Source: Komagataeibacter diospyri
GTDB lineage: Bacteria > Pseudomonadota > Alphaproteobacteria > Acetobacterales > Acetobacteraceae
Direction of reading: 5' to 3'
Length of the DNA: 64,000 nt
Assembly: GCF_006538165.1 (NCBI RefSeq)
Contig: NZ_BDLU01000014.1
Coordinates: 171,365-235,364, forward strand
In this document: positions 16,990-25,111 of the stretch, in pieces
Position numbering within the stretch: position 1 is the first letter of the stretch
Layout: each line of letters starts with the position of its first letter
The notes under the pieces: generated by a model
What the model saw: only the letters and a program-made list of their open reading frames with translations
What the model was told of the DNA's origin: nothing
The model's database searches: none
Program-made: the position numbers and the translations under genes

Positions 16990-19536
16990 ATGCCCCGCGA
17001 CATGATAGATGACATGCAGGTAACCGTCCTTCCTGCACTGGAACAGACCATCCTTGGTGTTGTCCTGATTGATGAAAACAACACCGTAACCTTTTTCAAC
17101 CGTGCGGCGGAAAGGTTGTGGCACTGCGCGCGCCAGGACGTGATCGGGCGCAACGTCAACGTGCTGGTGCCGCGCAACATCCGTTCCACTCATGACGACC
17201 TGATCCGCCACAACCGCGAAACCGGGATCAACAAGATCGTCGGCACCAGCCGCGAGGTGCTGGTGGAACGGCTGGATGGCACCAGTTTCTGGGCCAACCT
17301 GTCGCTGTCGCGCATCGCGGTGGATGGCAAGATCGGCTATATGGCGCTGATCCGCGATATTTCACAGGAAGTGGACGACCGCGAAAAGATCCGCCTGCTG
17401 TCGCTGGTGGTGCGTGAAACCGACCGCGGAGTTGCCATCCTGGACCCGGAATTCCGCATCATCTATGTCAACCGCGCTTTCAGCGACATGTTCGGTTTTG
17501 GCCCCGAACGGGTGACGGGGCATGGCCTGTCTGTCATTCTGGCGGGGGATACGACGGATATCGGCATCCTGAACAAGCTGCATGAAGGCGCGCGCAACGC
17601 CCGTGGCTTCACACTGGAAATCCGCGCCCGTCACGCCAGCGGCCGCGACATATGGGTATCGGCGGCGATGAACCCCGTGTTCAGCGAAAGTGGCGAGATC
17701 GAGAACATTGTCGTTGTCCTGACCGACATTACCGAACAGCATTTTCTGGACAGCCTGCAGCGCGACACGCTGGAGGCGATATCAAGTGACCTGAGCCTGC
17801 ATGAAGTCATGGACTTCATCTGCCGCCGCATCGAACACTACATTCCCGACGTCATGCCCGCCATCTACCTGGTGGAAAAGGACGAACACCTGAAATGCAA
17901 GGGCCGCGCCAGCCTGCCGCTGTCGCTGGTCAAGCTGTATGACACGCTGCCCATAGGCGACGGCGCCGCATGTTCAGGCATTGCCGCCGCCACCGGCAAC
18001 GTGACCGAATGTAGCGACATCGCCCATGACCCGCGCTGGCAGCACCTGCGTGAACAGACGCTGCATAACGGCATCAAGACCGCGCGCGCCACCCCCATCA
18101 TCCTGCGCAACAACCGGGTGGCGGGGGTGTTCACGTGCTATTCACGCACCGACATGCTGCCCGATGCGGCCTGCCAAAAGGCGGTGGCCACCAGTCTGCA
18201 CCTGTGCACGCTGGCCATTGAACGGCACGAGGCGAAGGAACACATCAACCGCCTGTCGGATTTCGATCTGCTGACCAGCCTGCCCAACCGCCGCTGGCTA
18301 CGTCAGAACATGGCCCGCATGCTGCGCCGCCACGTGCGCGGCAACCTGATGCTGCTGACCGTTGGGGTGGATAATTTCAAGCATATCAATGATGTGTTCG
18401 GCCATACGGCGGGCGATGAACTGATTGCCCATATCGCCAGCCAGCTGCGTGACGTGCTGACCATTGATGACACGCTGGTGCGCAGCGGGGGGGACCAGTT
18501 CACTATCGTCACCAATGGCGAACAGCAGCATGCCTCCACGCTGAGCGCCATGATCCTGCGCGTGCTGGGCCAGCCCACCCATATCGGCGCAGTACCGGTC
18601 AGTCTGTCCGCCAGTCTGGGTGTGGCCGTCCACCCCGAAAATGGCGAGGACGGGGACACCCTGCTGAAAAACGCCGAAACCGCCATGTTCCAGGCCAAGG
18701 CGAATGGCGGCGGGCATTGCTGCTTCTTCAGCCCGCGCATGAACCAGCAGGCCAGTGACCGGCTGATCCTGGCTGCGGCCCTGCGCGACGCCATTGCCCA
18801 CGACCGGCTGCGCCTGTTCTACCAGCCGCAGGTCCATGCCCGTAGCGGCCAACTGTATGGGGTGGAGGCGCTGTCACGCTGGATCGACCCGTCACTGGGC
18901 TTCGTTTCCCCCGCGCGGTTCATTACCGTGGCGGAGGAAACCGGACAGATCGAGGCCATTGGCAAATGGTCCCTGCGCGCGGCCTGCATGCAGATGGCGC
19001 ACTGGATGCGCGATGGGGTGGATGTGCCGGTGGTGTCGGTCAACCTGTCGCCGCTGCATTTCCGTGATGAAACGCTGCCCGAATTCGTGGACAAGCTGCT
19101 GAAGGAAACCGGTATTCCGCCCGAACGCCTGACGATCGAAATTACCGAAAGCACCATGATCGACAATTACGAACGCACCATCCGCGTGGCGCAGAAGCTG
19201 CGGGAAATGGGGGTTGGCATGTCGATGGATGATTTCGGTACCGGGTTCTCCAGCCTATCCAACCTTGCGGGCCTGCCGGTGAACGAGGTCAAGATCGACC
19301 GGAGCTTCATGACGGGTCTGGAAAGCATTGAGAAGGTCCGTGCCGTGGTCATGGCCGTGGTCCGCATTGGCCAAAGCCTTGGCATGACCGTGGTGGCCGA
19401 AGGCGTCGAGCACGAGGAACAGCGCCGTCTTCTAGCGGAAATGGATTGCGACGTGCTGCAGGGCTACATGTTCTCCAAGCCGCTGCCGGCGGAAGAACTT
19501 GCGGCATGGTTTTCCGCCTATCAGCCTGAATCCTGA
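16990..19536 (+). CDS. DosP-like c-di-GMP phosphodiesterase (PAS-PAS-GAF-GGDEF-EAL)
   Basis: The 848-residue protein has the same domain order as E. coli DosP. PAS1 (about 10-125) keeps the FixL/Dos-type proximal heme ligand His68 in the THDDL motif and Arg88 in GTSREV. PAS2 is about 135-250 and a GAF-like domain about 260-415. The GGDEF motif is degenerate (SGGDQF), so cyclase activity is unlikely. The EAL domain keeps VEALSRW, VNLSP, EITES, MDDFGTGFSS, VKIDRS and EGVE, so it should hydrolyse c-di-GMP to pGpG under gas control. AGGAG lies 12 nt before the chosen ATG; other in-frame starts exist at 16873 and 17002. It is divergent from the phytochrome-like kinase. Confidence 0.9.
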   Translation: MPRDMIDDMQVTVLPALEQTILGVVLIDENNTVTFFNRAAERLWHCARQDVIGRNVNVLVPRNIRSTHDDLIRHNRETGINKIVGTSREVLVERLDGTSFWANLSLSRIAVDGKIGYMALIRDISQEVDDREKIRLLSLVVRETDRGVAILDPEFRIIYVNRAFSDMFGFGPERVTGHGLSVILAGDTTDIGILNKLHEGARNARGFTLEIRARHASGRDIWVSAAMNPVFSESGEIENIVVVLTDITEQHFLDSLQRDTLEAISSDLSLHEVMDFICRRIEHYIPDVMPAIYLVEKDEHLKCKGRASLPLSLVKLYDTLPIGDGAACSGIAAATGNVTECSDIAHDPRWQHLREQTLHNGIKTARATPIILRNNRVAGVFTCYSRTDMLPDAACQKAVATSLHLCTLAIERHEAKEHINRLSDFDLLTSLPNRRWLRQNMARMLRRHVRGNLMLLTVGVDNFKHINDVFGHTAGDELIAHIASQLRDVLTIDDTLVRSGGDQFTIVTNGEQQHASTLSAMILRVLGQPTHIGAVPVSLSASLGVAVHPENGEDGDTLLKNAETAMFQAKANGGGHCCFFSPRMNQQASDRLILAAALRDAIAHDRLRLFYQPQVHARSGQLYGVEALSRWIDPSLGFVSPARFITVAEETGQIEAIGKWSLRAACMQMAHWMRDGVDVPVVSVNLSPLHFRDETLPEFVDKLLKETGIPPERLTIEITESTMIDNYERTIRVAQKLREMGVGMSMDDFGTGFSSLSNLAGLPVNEVKIDRSFMTGLESIEKVRAVVMAVVRIGQSLGMTVVAEGVEHEEQRRLLAEMDCDVLQGYMFSKPLPAEELAAWFSAYQPES

Positions 19537-20164
19537 CGGTTTTCAGGGCGAAAAGAAATCGGATATCCCAGCCCTGACCCCATAGACTGTTTGAAAATCC
19601 TGCCTGGGGGATATCCTGCAGGTTGCAAAGACGTGTTTGGGGAAGCATTTTTCAGAACACTGCCTTTTCTGAAAAAAGGCGGCCCCCAACAATTTTCAGG
19701 TTATTTTTTAGAACATCTTTCAGGGCGATGACGCACAGGAATGGCTGCGCCCTGCCACCTTCGTGATCCGCAACCCGCCATGGCCGTGACCGGGCAGAGC
19801 GTCGGGCAGGGTAATGCTGATGCCGTGAATACTTCACGCATGTGCTGCCTCGCTCCCTTTCCCCACCAGACCTGCGACAGAATTATCCGTCGTCGCCCGT
19901 GCCGCCACCGGCGACAGGGCAGGGGACAGGCCAGTGCCCGGCAGAGGCATGGAAAACCGAAATCCGTGCCGGTCACATCATCCGCGCATTCGGTAATTTT
20001 TTTCCTGCATTGATATGCGGCCGGTCTGAATTTCCCGTTCGTTGTCAGTCCGTATCGTCGTGCCGGGATGGCTGCGATATATCCGACAGGTTATGGCATC
20101 CGCCGCGCCAACGCGGTAACACGCACATACAGCGTCAACTTATGCGAACAGGGAAAGCCGCACC
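19537..20164. other. Gene-free region between dosP-like gene and nagA
   Basis: No gene is supported across 628 bp. The left part holds a repeat copy and a 9-bp perfect inverted repeat (GGATATCCC at 19561-19569 with its complement at 19608-19616). The remainder is assumed to carry the nagA promoter. Confidence 0.5.
19606..19706 (-). repeat. Intergenic palindromic repeat, copy 2 (reverse orientation)
   Basis: Read on the minus strand it matches the 52748-52855 element, including the outer flank (GGGATATCCTGCAG on the plus strand here), the TTTGGGGAAGC arm, and the TGCCTTTTCTGAAAAAAGGC hairpin. It lies directly downstream of the DosP-like gene. Confidence 0.7.
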
Positions 20165-21271
20165 GTGAACATTGATGGCCATATCGTCCTGCCAGACCGG
20201 GTCATGCCGGGTCGTGTCGTGTTCGATACCTCAATTACTGATGTGCGGCCCCTGTCGCACAATGTGCCCGACCGCTACATCCTGCCCGGTTTCATTGACG
20301 GCCATGTTCACGGTGGCGGTGGGGCCGACACCATGGATGGCCCGATGGCGATCCGGAACATGGCCATGTTCCATATGGCGCAGGGCACCACCACGCTGCT
20401 ACCCACCACCATGACCGCCCCATGGTCGGACATCACCGAGACCCTGTATGCGGTAGCCGATATCCTGCGCAACGGTGCCTTTGGCGGTCCCAGCATTCCC
20501 GGCGCGCATCTGGAAGGGCCCTTCATCAATCCCCACCGGCGTGGCGCGCAACCCGCGCATACCCTGCCGCCCACGCCCGCGCGGGTCAGTGCAGTGATCC
20601 GGACCGGGGCGGTAAAGCTGGTGACGCTGGCGCCGGAAGTGGAACATGCCGATACCGCCATCCAGCAGTTCGTGCAGGCGGGCATACGGGTCAATATCGG
20701 CCATACGCAGGCCGATCATGAACAGGCCGAACGCGCCATCTGTCGCATATGCGGCGGCGGGGGCGTGGCTGGTGGCACGCATATGTTCAACGCCATGCCG
20801 CCGGTCATGGCGCGCGCGCCGGGGCCGGCCACGGCGCTGATGTGCAGCGAGGACGCCTATGCCGAGATGATTTTCGACACTCATCACGTTCATCCTGCCC
20901 TGTTCCGCCTTGCGCACCGGGTCATGGGGCGACGGCTGGTTTTTGTGACCGACGCAATGCGCGCCACCGGCATGGGTGATGGCCCCAGTTCGCTGGGGGG
21001 GCAGGATGTGATGGTGCTTGACGGCGTGGCGCGCCTGCAGGACGGGACGCTTGCGGGTAGCGTGCTGACACTGGATCAGGCCGTGCGTAACGCCATACAG
21101 GCCGGGGCGTCCCTGCCGCAGGCAGCGGCCCTGGTCAGCACGCATGCCGCCAACTGGCTGGGACTGCATGACCGTGGCGTCATCATGCATGGGCGTCGCG
21201 CGGACATGGTGGTGATGGGACCGGATCTGATGGTACAGGAAGTCTGGGTCGCGGGCCGCCGTAGCGCCTGA
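20165..21271 (+). CDS. nagA: N-acetylglucosamine-6-phosphate deacetylase
   Basis: The 368-residue protein starts at GTG with AGGGAAA upstream. It carries the NagA signature residues: FIDGHVHGGGG, the metal-binding Glu in AHLEGPFINPHRRGAQ, GHTQADHEQAE, the His in GGTHMFNAMPP and the catalytic Asp in FVTDAM. It should deacetylate GlcNAc-6-phosphate in the cytosol, feeding amino sugar into peptidoglycan recycling or glycolysis. No nagB or PTS gene is adjacent, so it appears to be a lone gene. It ends 4 bp before a copy of the intergenic repeat. Confidence 0.92.
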   Translation: MNIDGHIVLPDRVMPGRVVFDTSITDVRPLSHNVPDRYILPGFIDGHVHGGGGADTMDGPMAIRNMAMFHMAQGTTTLLPTTMTAPWSDITETLYAVADILRNGAFGGPSIPGAHLEGPFINPHRRGAQPAHTLPPTPARVSAVIRTGAVKLVTLAPEVEHADTAIQQFVQAGIRVNIGHTQADHEQAERAICRICGGGGVAGGTHMFNAMPPVMARAPGPATALMCSEDAYAEMIFDTHHVHPALFRLAHRVMGRRLVFVTDAMRATGMGDGPSSLGGQDVMVLDGVARLQDGTLAGSVLTLDQAVRNAIQAGASLPQAAALVSTHAANWLGLHDRGVIMHGRRADMVVMGPDLMVQEVWVAGRRSA

Positions 21272-21628
21272 TACAGATAAAAGTTTGTGGTGAAGCTTTT
21301 TTCAGAAAGCTTCGAAGAACGGGGCACCCAGAGACTTTTATTATTTTCTGTCAATCAATTATCGCCTGCCGATCCATGTCCATCACCGACATATGACCTT
21401 GAGTGACCGCACGACACGGACAGGAACGGCCTGATGCTGCATCTGGCACGGACTGCTACATGTGACAGCGGAAATGCGCAACGCCGACGGTTACGATCAC
21501 GGGGCGCATTTCCGCTGGCCCGATGGGGTGGAGCGGCCTAATACTCATTCCCGCTGCATCAACGGATCAAGGATCACTTCAGGCCCGATGGCCCCCGATA
21601 TCGCTTACCATTCCCTCAGGGCCGTCCC
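21272..21628. other. Intergenic region ahead of the helicase
   Basis: Apart from repeat copy 3 at the left end I see no gene. It should contain the promoter of the helicase gene. Confidence 0.45.
21275..21347 (-). repeat. Intergenic palindromic repeat, copy 3 (reverse, short)
   Basis: Outer arms AAAAGTTTGTGG and AGAGACTTTTATT enclose the GAAGCTTTTTTCAGAAAGCTTC hairpin. The second (GCTGCC) hairpin is lost. It lies immediately after nagA and may serve as its terminator. Confidence 0.7.
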
Positions 21629-22957
21629 ATGTCCCGGCTGGAACTGACAACGTGCCAGGAACGCGCGCTGGCGGAGATCCTGACCGCGCGCGAAACCTGC
21701 GCCACGCATCTGCTGACCGGTTATGCCGGGACGGGCAAGACCACGCTCATGCAGCGCGTTGCCCGTGCGTTGCGCAAACAGGGGGCAGAGGTTGTCTTTA
21801 CCGCCGCAACCCACAAGGCCACTGCCGTGCTGAAGGCGCGCGTGGGCAACCTTGCCCCCTGCCGGACCATCCATAACGTCCTGTCGCTGCAGCCCGGCAC
21901 GCAGGATGGCGGGCGTGAGGTGCTGCAGCGCGCCGATCGGCCCGAACCGATCACGGCCGATGTCATCATTATTGACGAATGTTCCATGGTGGGGTCGGAA
22001 CTCATGCGCTGGGTGCGCGAACTGGTGCCCGACCGTTTCGTGCTGTTTGTGGGCGATCCCGCACAGCTGCCGCCAGTGGGGGAGGCGATCAGCCCGTCCT
22101 TCGCCATCCGCTCGGCCTCGCACCTGGAAACGGTGGTACGGCAGGCGGCGGGCAACCCGCTGGTCGCCGCTGCGACAACCATACGCGAAAGTCAGGGCGG
22201 CCCGCTGGACTGGTCATGGTGCCGCGCCAATCACCACGGGGGGGCCGGCCTCTTCCTGCCCCGTGAACCCGATACGTGGATGCAGCGTGCCTTCACATCC
22301 GATGGATTCCGCACCGACAGCGATGCGTTCCGATACCTGTGCTGGACCAATGCACGGGTGGAGGCGGTCAACCGCATGGTGCGCCGGTGGGTGTATGGGG
22401 GTGAGACACCAACCCCTTTTGTCGCGGGTGAACGCGTGATTGCCCGCGCGCCGGTCATGGATGTGGAGGGGCGGCGCGTTGTCGTCGCCACCAATGAGGA
22501 AGCGGAAGTCATTGACATCCGCCCCACCATCCTGCGCCATGCCTTTCCCGCCACGTCAAAGGTCGCGGGCTGGACCACGGAACTGCCGGTGCATGACGTG
22601 GTGCTGCGCACCCTGACGGGGGAGGAAGTGCCCGTGCCGATCCTGCGGCCCGGCGCGGACATGGCCGGTGTCGAACGCCGCCTGCGGCGCGAGGCGGCGG
22701 AAGAACGCGCGCGCTGGCAGCACCGTTTCGTATTCCGCCGCGGTATCGGGCGGCTGCAGGCGGTCTATGCCATGACCGTGCATACCGCACAGGGCAGCAC
22801 GTTCGGGCGCGTGTTCGTGGATATAGGTGACATCACCCGCCGGGCCGCGACAAACGTGCTGGAAACGCAGCAACTGCTATATGTAGCGGCGACGCGCCCG
22901 TCCACCGCCCTGATCCTGACGGGTCTGCCTGGTCATCCACCCCCAGGAAAGGGCTGA
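21629..22957 (+). CDS. SF1B helicase, RecD/Dda-like
   Basis: The 442-residue protein carries the superfamily 1 helicase motifs in order: Walker A GYAGTGKTTL (about 31-40), motif Ia FTAATHKATAV, Walker B IIIDECSMVG, motif III GDPAQLPPVGE, motif IV-like LCWTNARVEAVN, motif V MTVHTAQGSTF and motif VI LYVAATRPS. It is shorter than RecD2 and lacks the RecD N-terminal domain, so it resembles phage T4 Dda or a stand-alone UvrD_C_2 helicase. It should act as an ATP-dependent 5'-3' DNA helicase in repair or recombination. AGGG lies 7 nt upstream of the ATG. Confidence 0.88.
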   Translation: MSRLELTTCQERALAEILTARETCATHLLTGYAGTGKTTLMQRVARALRKQGAEVVFTAATHKATAVLKARVGNLAPCRTIHNVLSLQPGTQDGGREVLQRADRPEPITADVIIIDECSMVGSELMRWVRELVPDRFVLFVGDPAQLPPVGEAISPSFAIRSASHLETVVRQAAGNPLVAAATTIRESQGGPLDWSWCRANHHGGAGLFLPREPDTWMQRAFTSDGFRTDSDAFRYLCWTNARVEAVNRMVRRWVYGGETPTPFVAGERVIARAPVMDVEGRRVVVATNEEAEVIDIRPTILRHAFPATSKVAGWTTELPVHDVVLRTLTGEEVPVPILRPGADMAGVERRLRREAAEERARWQHRFVFRRGIGRLQAVYAMTVHTAQGSTFGRVFVDIGDITRRAATNVLETQQLLYVAATRPSTALILTGLPGHPPPGKG

Positions 22958-23107
22958 GACCGGCCCATCCTCGTGCGCCGGAATATCTCGTGTCGAACGA
23001 TTTTATGGATATTGATACGTCGGACAGATAGAAAATATTTCAAACTGTGTATTGATGCCGCGCGGTCGACGCTCAACATATGTTGATATCATAAGGAGTT
23101 ATTCACC

Positions 23108-23350
23108 ATGAGCGAACATCGTGTTCCCCATGCCGCCGGTTCCATCCATGATCTGGTACGCAAGGCCACCCATTCTCCCGCCATCATGACAAAGGCGGAA
23201 ACCATCCGTCTGGCCGAACACGTCCTGAAGGGTGGCGAGCACGCCACGGAAGAAGAGCAGGCCATCGCCAGGCAGGCAGCACTGGATCCCGAAGGTGTCA
23301 ATGCTGCTGAAATCGCGCTTCTGGGCAAGTGTGCAGCAGCGAAAAAATAA
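23108..23350 (+). CDS. Small hypothetical protein (80 aa)
   Basis: An 80-residue, Ala- and Glu-rich, soluble protein with no signal or membrane segment. A good ribosome site (AAGGAG, 9 nt before the ATG) and a terminator hairpin directly downstream show it is a genuine monocistronic gene. The helix-rich sequence (TKAETIRLAEHVLKGGEHAT) is not one I recognise. Function unknown. Confidence 0.7.
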   Translation: MSEHRVPHAAGSIHDLVRKATHSPAIMTKAETIRLAEHVLKGGEHATEEEQAIARQAALDPEGVNAAEIALLGKCAAAKK

Positions 23351-23372
23351 GTCGCCGGTTCTGACATGACGA

Positions 23373-23411
23373 CAAAGGGGCGGGTACGCAGGGCGCGTGC
23401 CCGCTCCTTTG
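23373..23411 (+). terminator. Terminator-like hairpin
   Basis: Arms 23373-23389 and 23395-23411 pair at 15 of 17 positions around a 5-nt loop. It lies 23 bp past the stop of the small gene. The T-tract is weak. Confidence 0.55.
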
Positions 23412-23727
23412 CGTTTCCGGGCCGCATCCGCATGTAACTGACCCGATGGATTGCATCACCCCATCGAACCGGTGCGCAAACATCATGCTCTTCCGGTTGT
23501 ACCCCCGTGCAGGCATCCGCACCATTTAGCATCCGTATTGCGCAACCTGTTGAGACGACTCTCTCGGCACGATCCGTTTTTTTTGCCCATGACGGGAGGA
23601 TTTACTACGATCCGATGGTCGCGAGATCGTGTGCGGCATAGGGCACCCTGACACGTGACCGTGATTTTGACCGACCGAAGGCAGTTTTTTTCATATGCCT
23701 GCAGCATATCGTACCAGAATATTCCAA

Positions 23728-23756
23728 AACAATTCATGACACTTTCATGAATTGTT
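23728..23756. repeat. 12-bp perfect inverted repeat
   Basis: Arms AACAATTCATGA (23728-23739) and TCATGAATTGTT (23745-23756) flank a 5-nt loop. There is no T-tract. It could be an operator or an mRNA hairpin; its role is unknown. Confidence 0.5.
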
Positions 23757-24372
23757 AAATTATCCATGCGATATTCATGGCTCATGCTCACCGCGTGAAA
23801 GGCATACCGATCAGCATGCGCCAGGCCACCTGCAAGGTATTGGCTGGCGTAAGTAAAAATAGAAAATCGTGACCGCCTGTCCCGATACGGGGGGCACCAT
23901 TATTTGACCAGACCGGCCTTTTACACTGACCACGCGGGTGTAGGCAGGCCGCCCGACCCCCATCCTTACCGGATAGGGACACCGGGCACCCAGATCGCAC
24001 CGGGCGCATTGAACCCGGTTGCAACAGGCGAGGCAACCGTACTGGCACCGTACCCAGCGGGCAACATGCTCCTGCGGTGCAAGGGGAGACGAACTGCGCG
24101 ATTCATTCCCGGACGGGGCGCGGAAAACCGGGGCAGGCATCCGATAGCCACCGGCCGGAAACGGTAATGTAACCGTAACCTGGCCTGGTTCATGGCGTGG
24201 ACGGGATGGGGGACGTATCTAGCCCGTACCGCTCATGTCCGGCAGTGCAGGCTGGCGGCCCGGACCACACCATTGCAGGTGCGTTGTGACACAAGTCCGT
24301 GTAGCGGAATACTTACAGCGCAGGCTGCAGCAGTCATCCGACAGTTACACAAAAATATAAGGCGTACGGGAA

Positions 24373-24396
24373 AATAAACAATTCCGTTTGTTTATT
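24373..24396. promoter_or_regulatory. Inverted repeat near the cdg1 promoter
   Basis: Perfect arms AATAAACA and TGTTTATT are separated by 8 nt, 89 bp before the regulator's ATG. The position suggests an operator for this operon. It is not an FNR/FixK consensus (TTGAT-N4-ATCAA). Confidence 0.4.
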
Positions 24397-24484
24397 CTGC
24401 ATATATTTTACAAATTAACTTATGGCGAAAATATGTCTTTAATCAGAACTGTCGCAGTCCTGTCGGGAACAGAAAAAGATAAAA

Positions 24485-25111
24485 ATGTCCTTAACGCAGC
24501 CTCATAATCCTTTAGCCGGAGCGGAACGCCATTATGCGGACCGGCAGGAATTCATGACGGAAAGTACGCCCGCCAGCATGCATTTCCATGTGGTGAGTGG
24601 CGGGGCGCGCCTGTTCAAGTCACTTCCTGACGGACGGCGGCAGATTATCGGTTTTGCCCATAAGGGGGATGTACTGCCCGCCTATCCCTGTAATCATTAT
24701 GGCTACAGCGCCGAGGCCATGCGTACGCTGCGGGTGGTGTGCATGCCGGCACCCTACCTGCGGCACCTGCATGAAACGTCACCCGACGCATGCGCCGCAT
24801 CACTGCATACCGCCCGCCAGCTACTGATCGGGCTGCATAACCGGCTGCTGATGCTGGGGCGGCAGACGGCGCGCGAACGGCTGGCCGCCTTCCTGATCGG
24901 GCAGGGGACCCGCATGGGACAGAATGAACTGTGGCCCGTCGACCCGGCCATTTCCCGCACCGACATAGCCGATTTCCTTGGTCTGACCACCGAAACTGTC
25001 AGCCGCCTGCTCAGCACGTTCCACCGGGAGAAGCTTATTTCCCGGCAGCGGCGCGCCATACACATCCTCGACCTAGACCGCCTGCGCGCGATCGTGGCCC
25101 ATTCCGAATGA
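24485..25111 (+). CDS. cdg1a: Crp/Fnr (FixK-type) regulator, first gene of the cdg1 operon
   Basis: The 208-residue protein has an N-terminal cyclic-nucleotide-binding-type beta barrel and a C-terminal winged helix, ISRTDIADFLGLTTETVSRL, with the FNR-like recognition helix ETVSR. The N-terminal cysteine cluster that holds the FNR iron-sulfur centre is missing, so it is FixK-like and probably does not sense oxygen itself through Fe-S. In A. xylinum the first gene of the cdg1 operon encodes such a regulator; the symbol rests on that organisation. Its TGA overlaps the ATG of the phosphodiesterase gene (ATGA), implying coupled translation. Confidence 0.88.
   Translation: MSLTQPHNPLAGAERHYADRQEFMTESTPASMHFHVVSGGARLFKSLPDGRRQIIGFAHKGDVLPAYPCNHYGYSAEAMRTLRVVCMPAPYLRHLHETSPDACAASLHTARQLLIGLHNRLLMLGRQTARERLAAFLIGQGTRMGQNELWPVDPAISRTDIADFLGLTTETVSRLLSTFHREKLISRQRRAIHILDLDRLRAIVAHSE

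Larger units (their letters stand above)
23412..24484. other. 1.1-kb gene-free region upstream of the cdg1 operon
   Basis: No supported gene. The base composition is mixed and short frames on both strands lack ribosome sites. The region carries two symmetrical elements (23728-23756 and 24373-24396) and becomes AT-rich from 24350 onward, consistent with the operon promoter. Such a long leader ahead of a signalling operon could hold additional regulation. Confidence 0.5.

Noticed and set aside
23451..24377. Several short frames (60-110 codons) in the cdg1 upstream region
   Set aside because: No ribosome sites, no recognisable domains and arginine/proline-rich composition typical of non-coding high-GC sequence.
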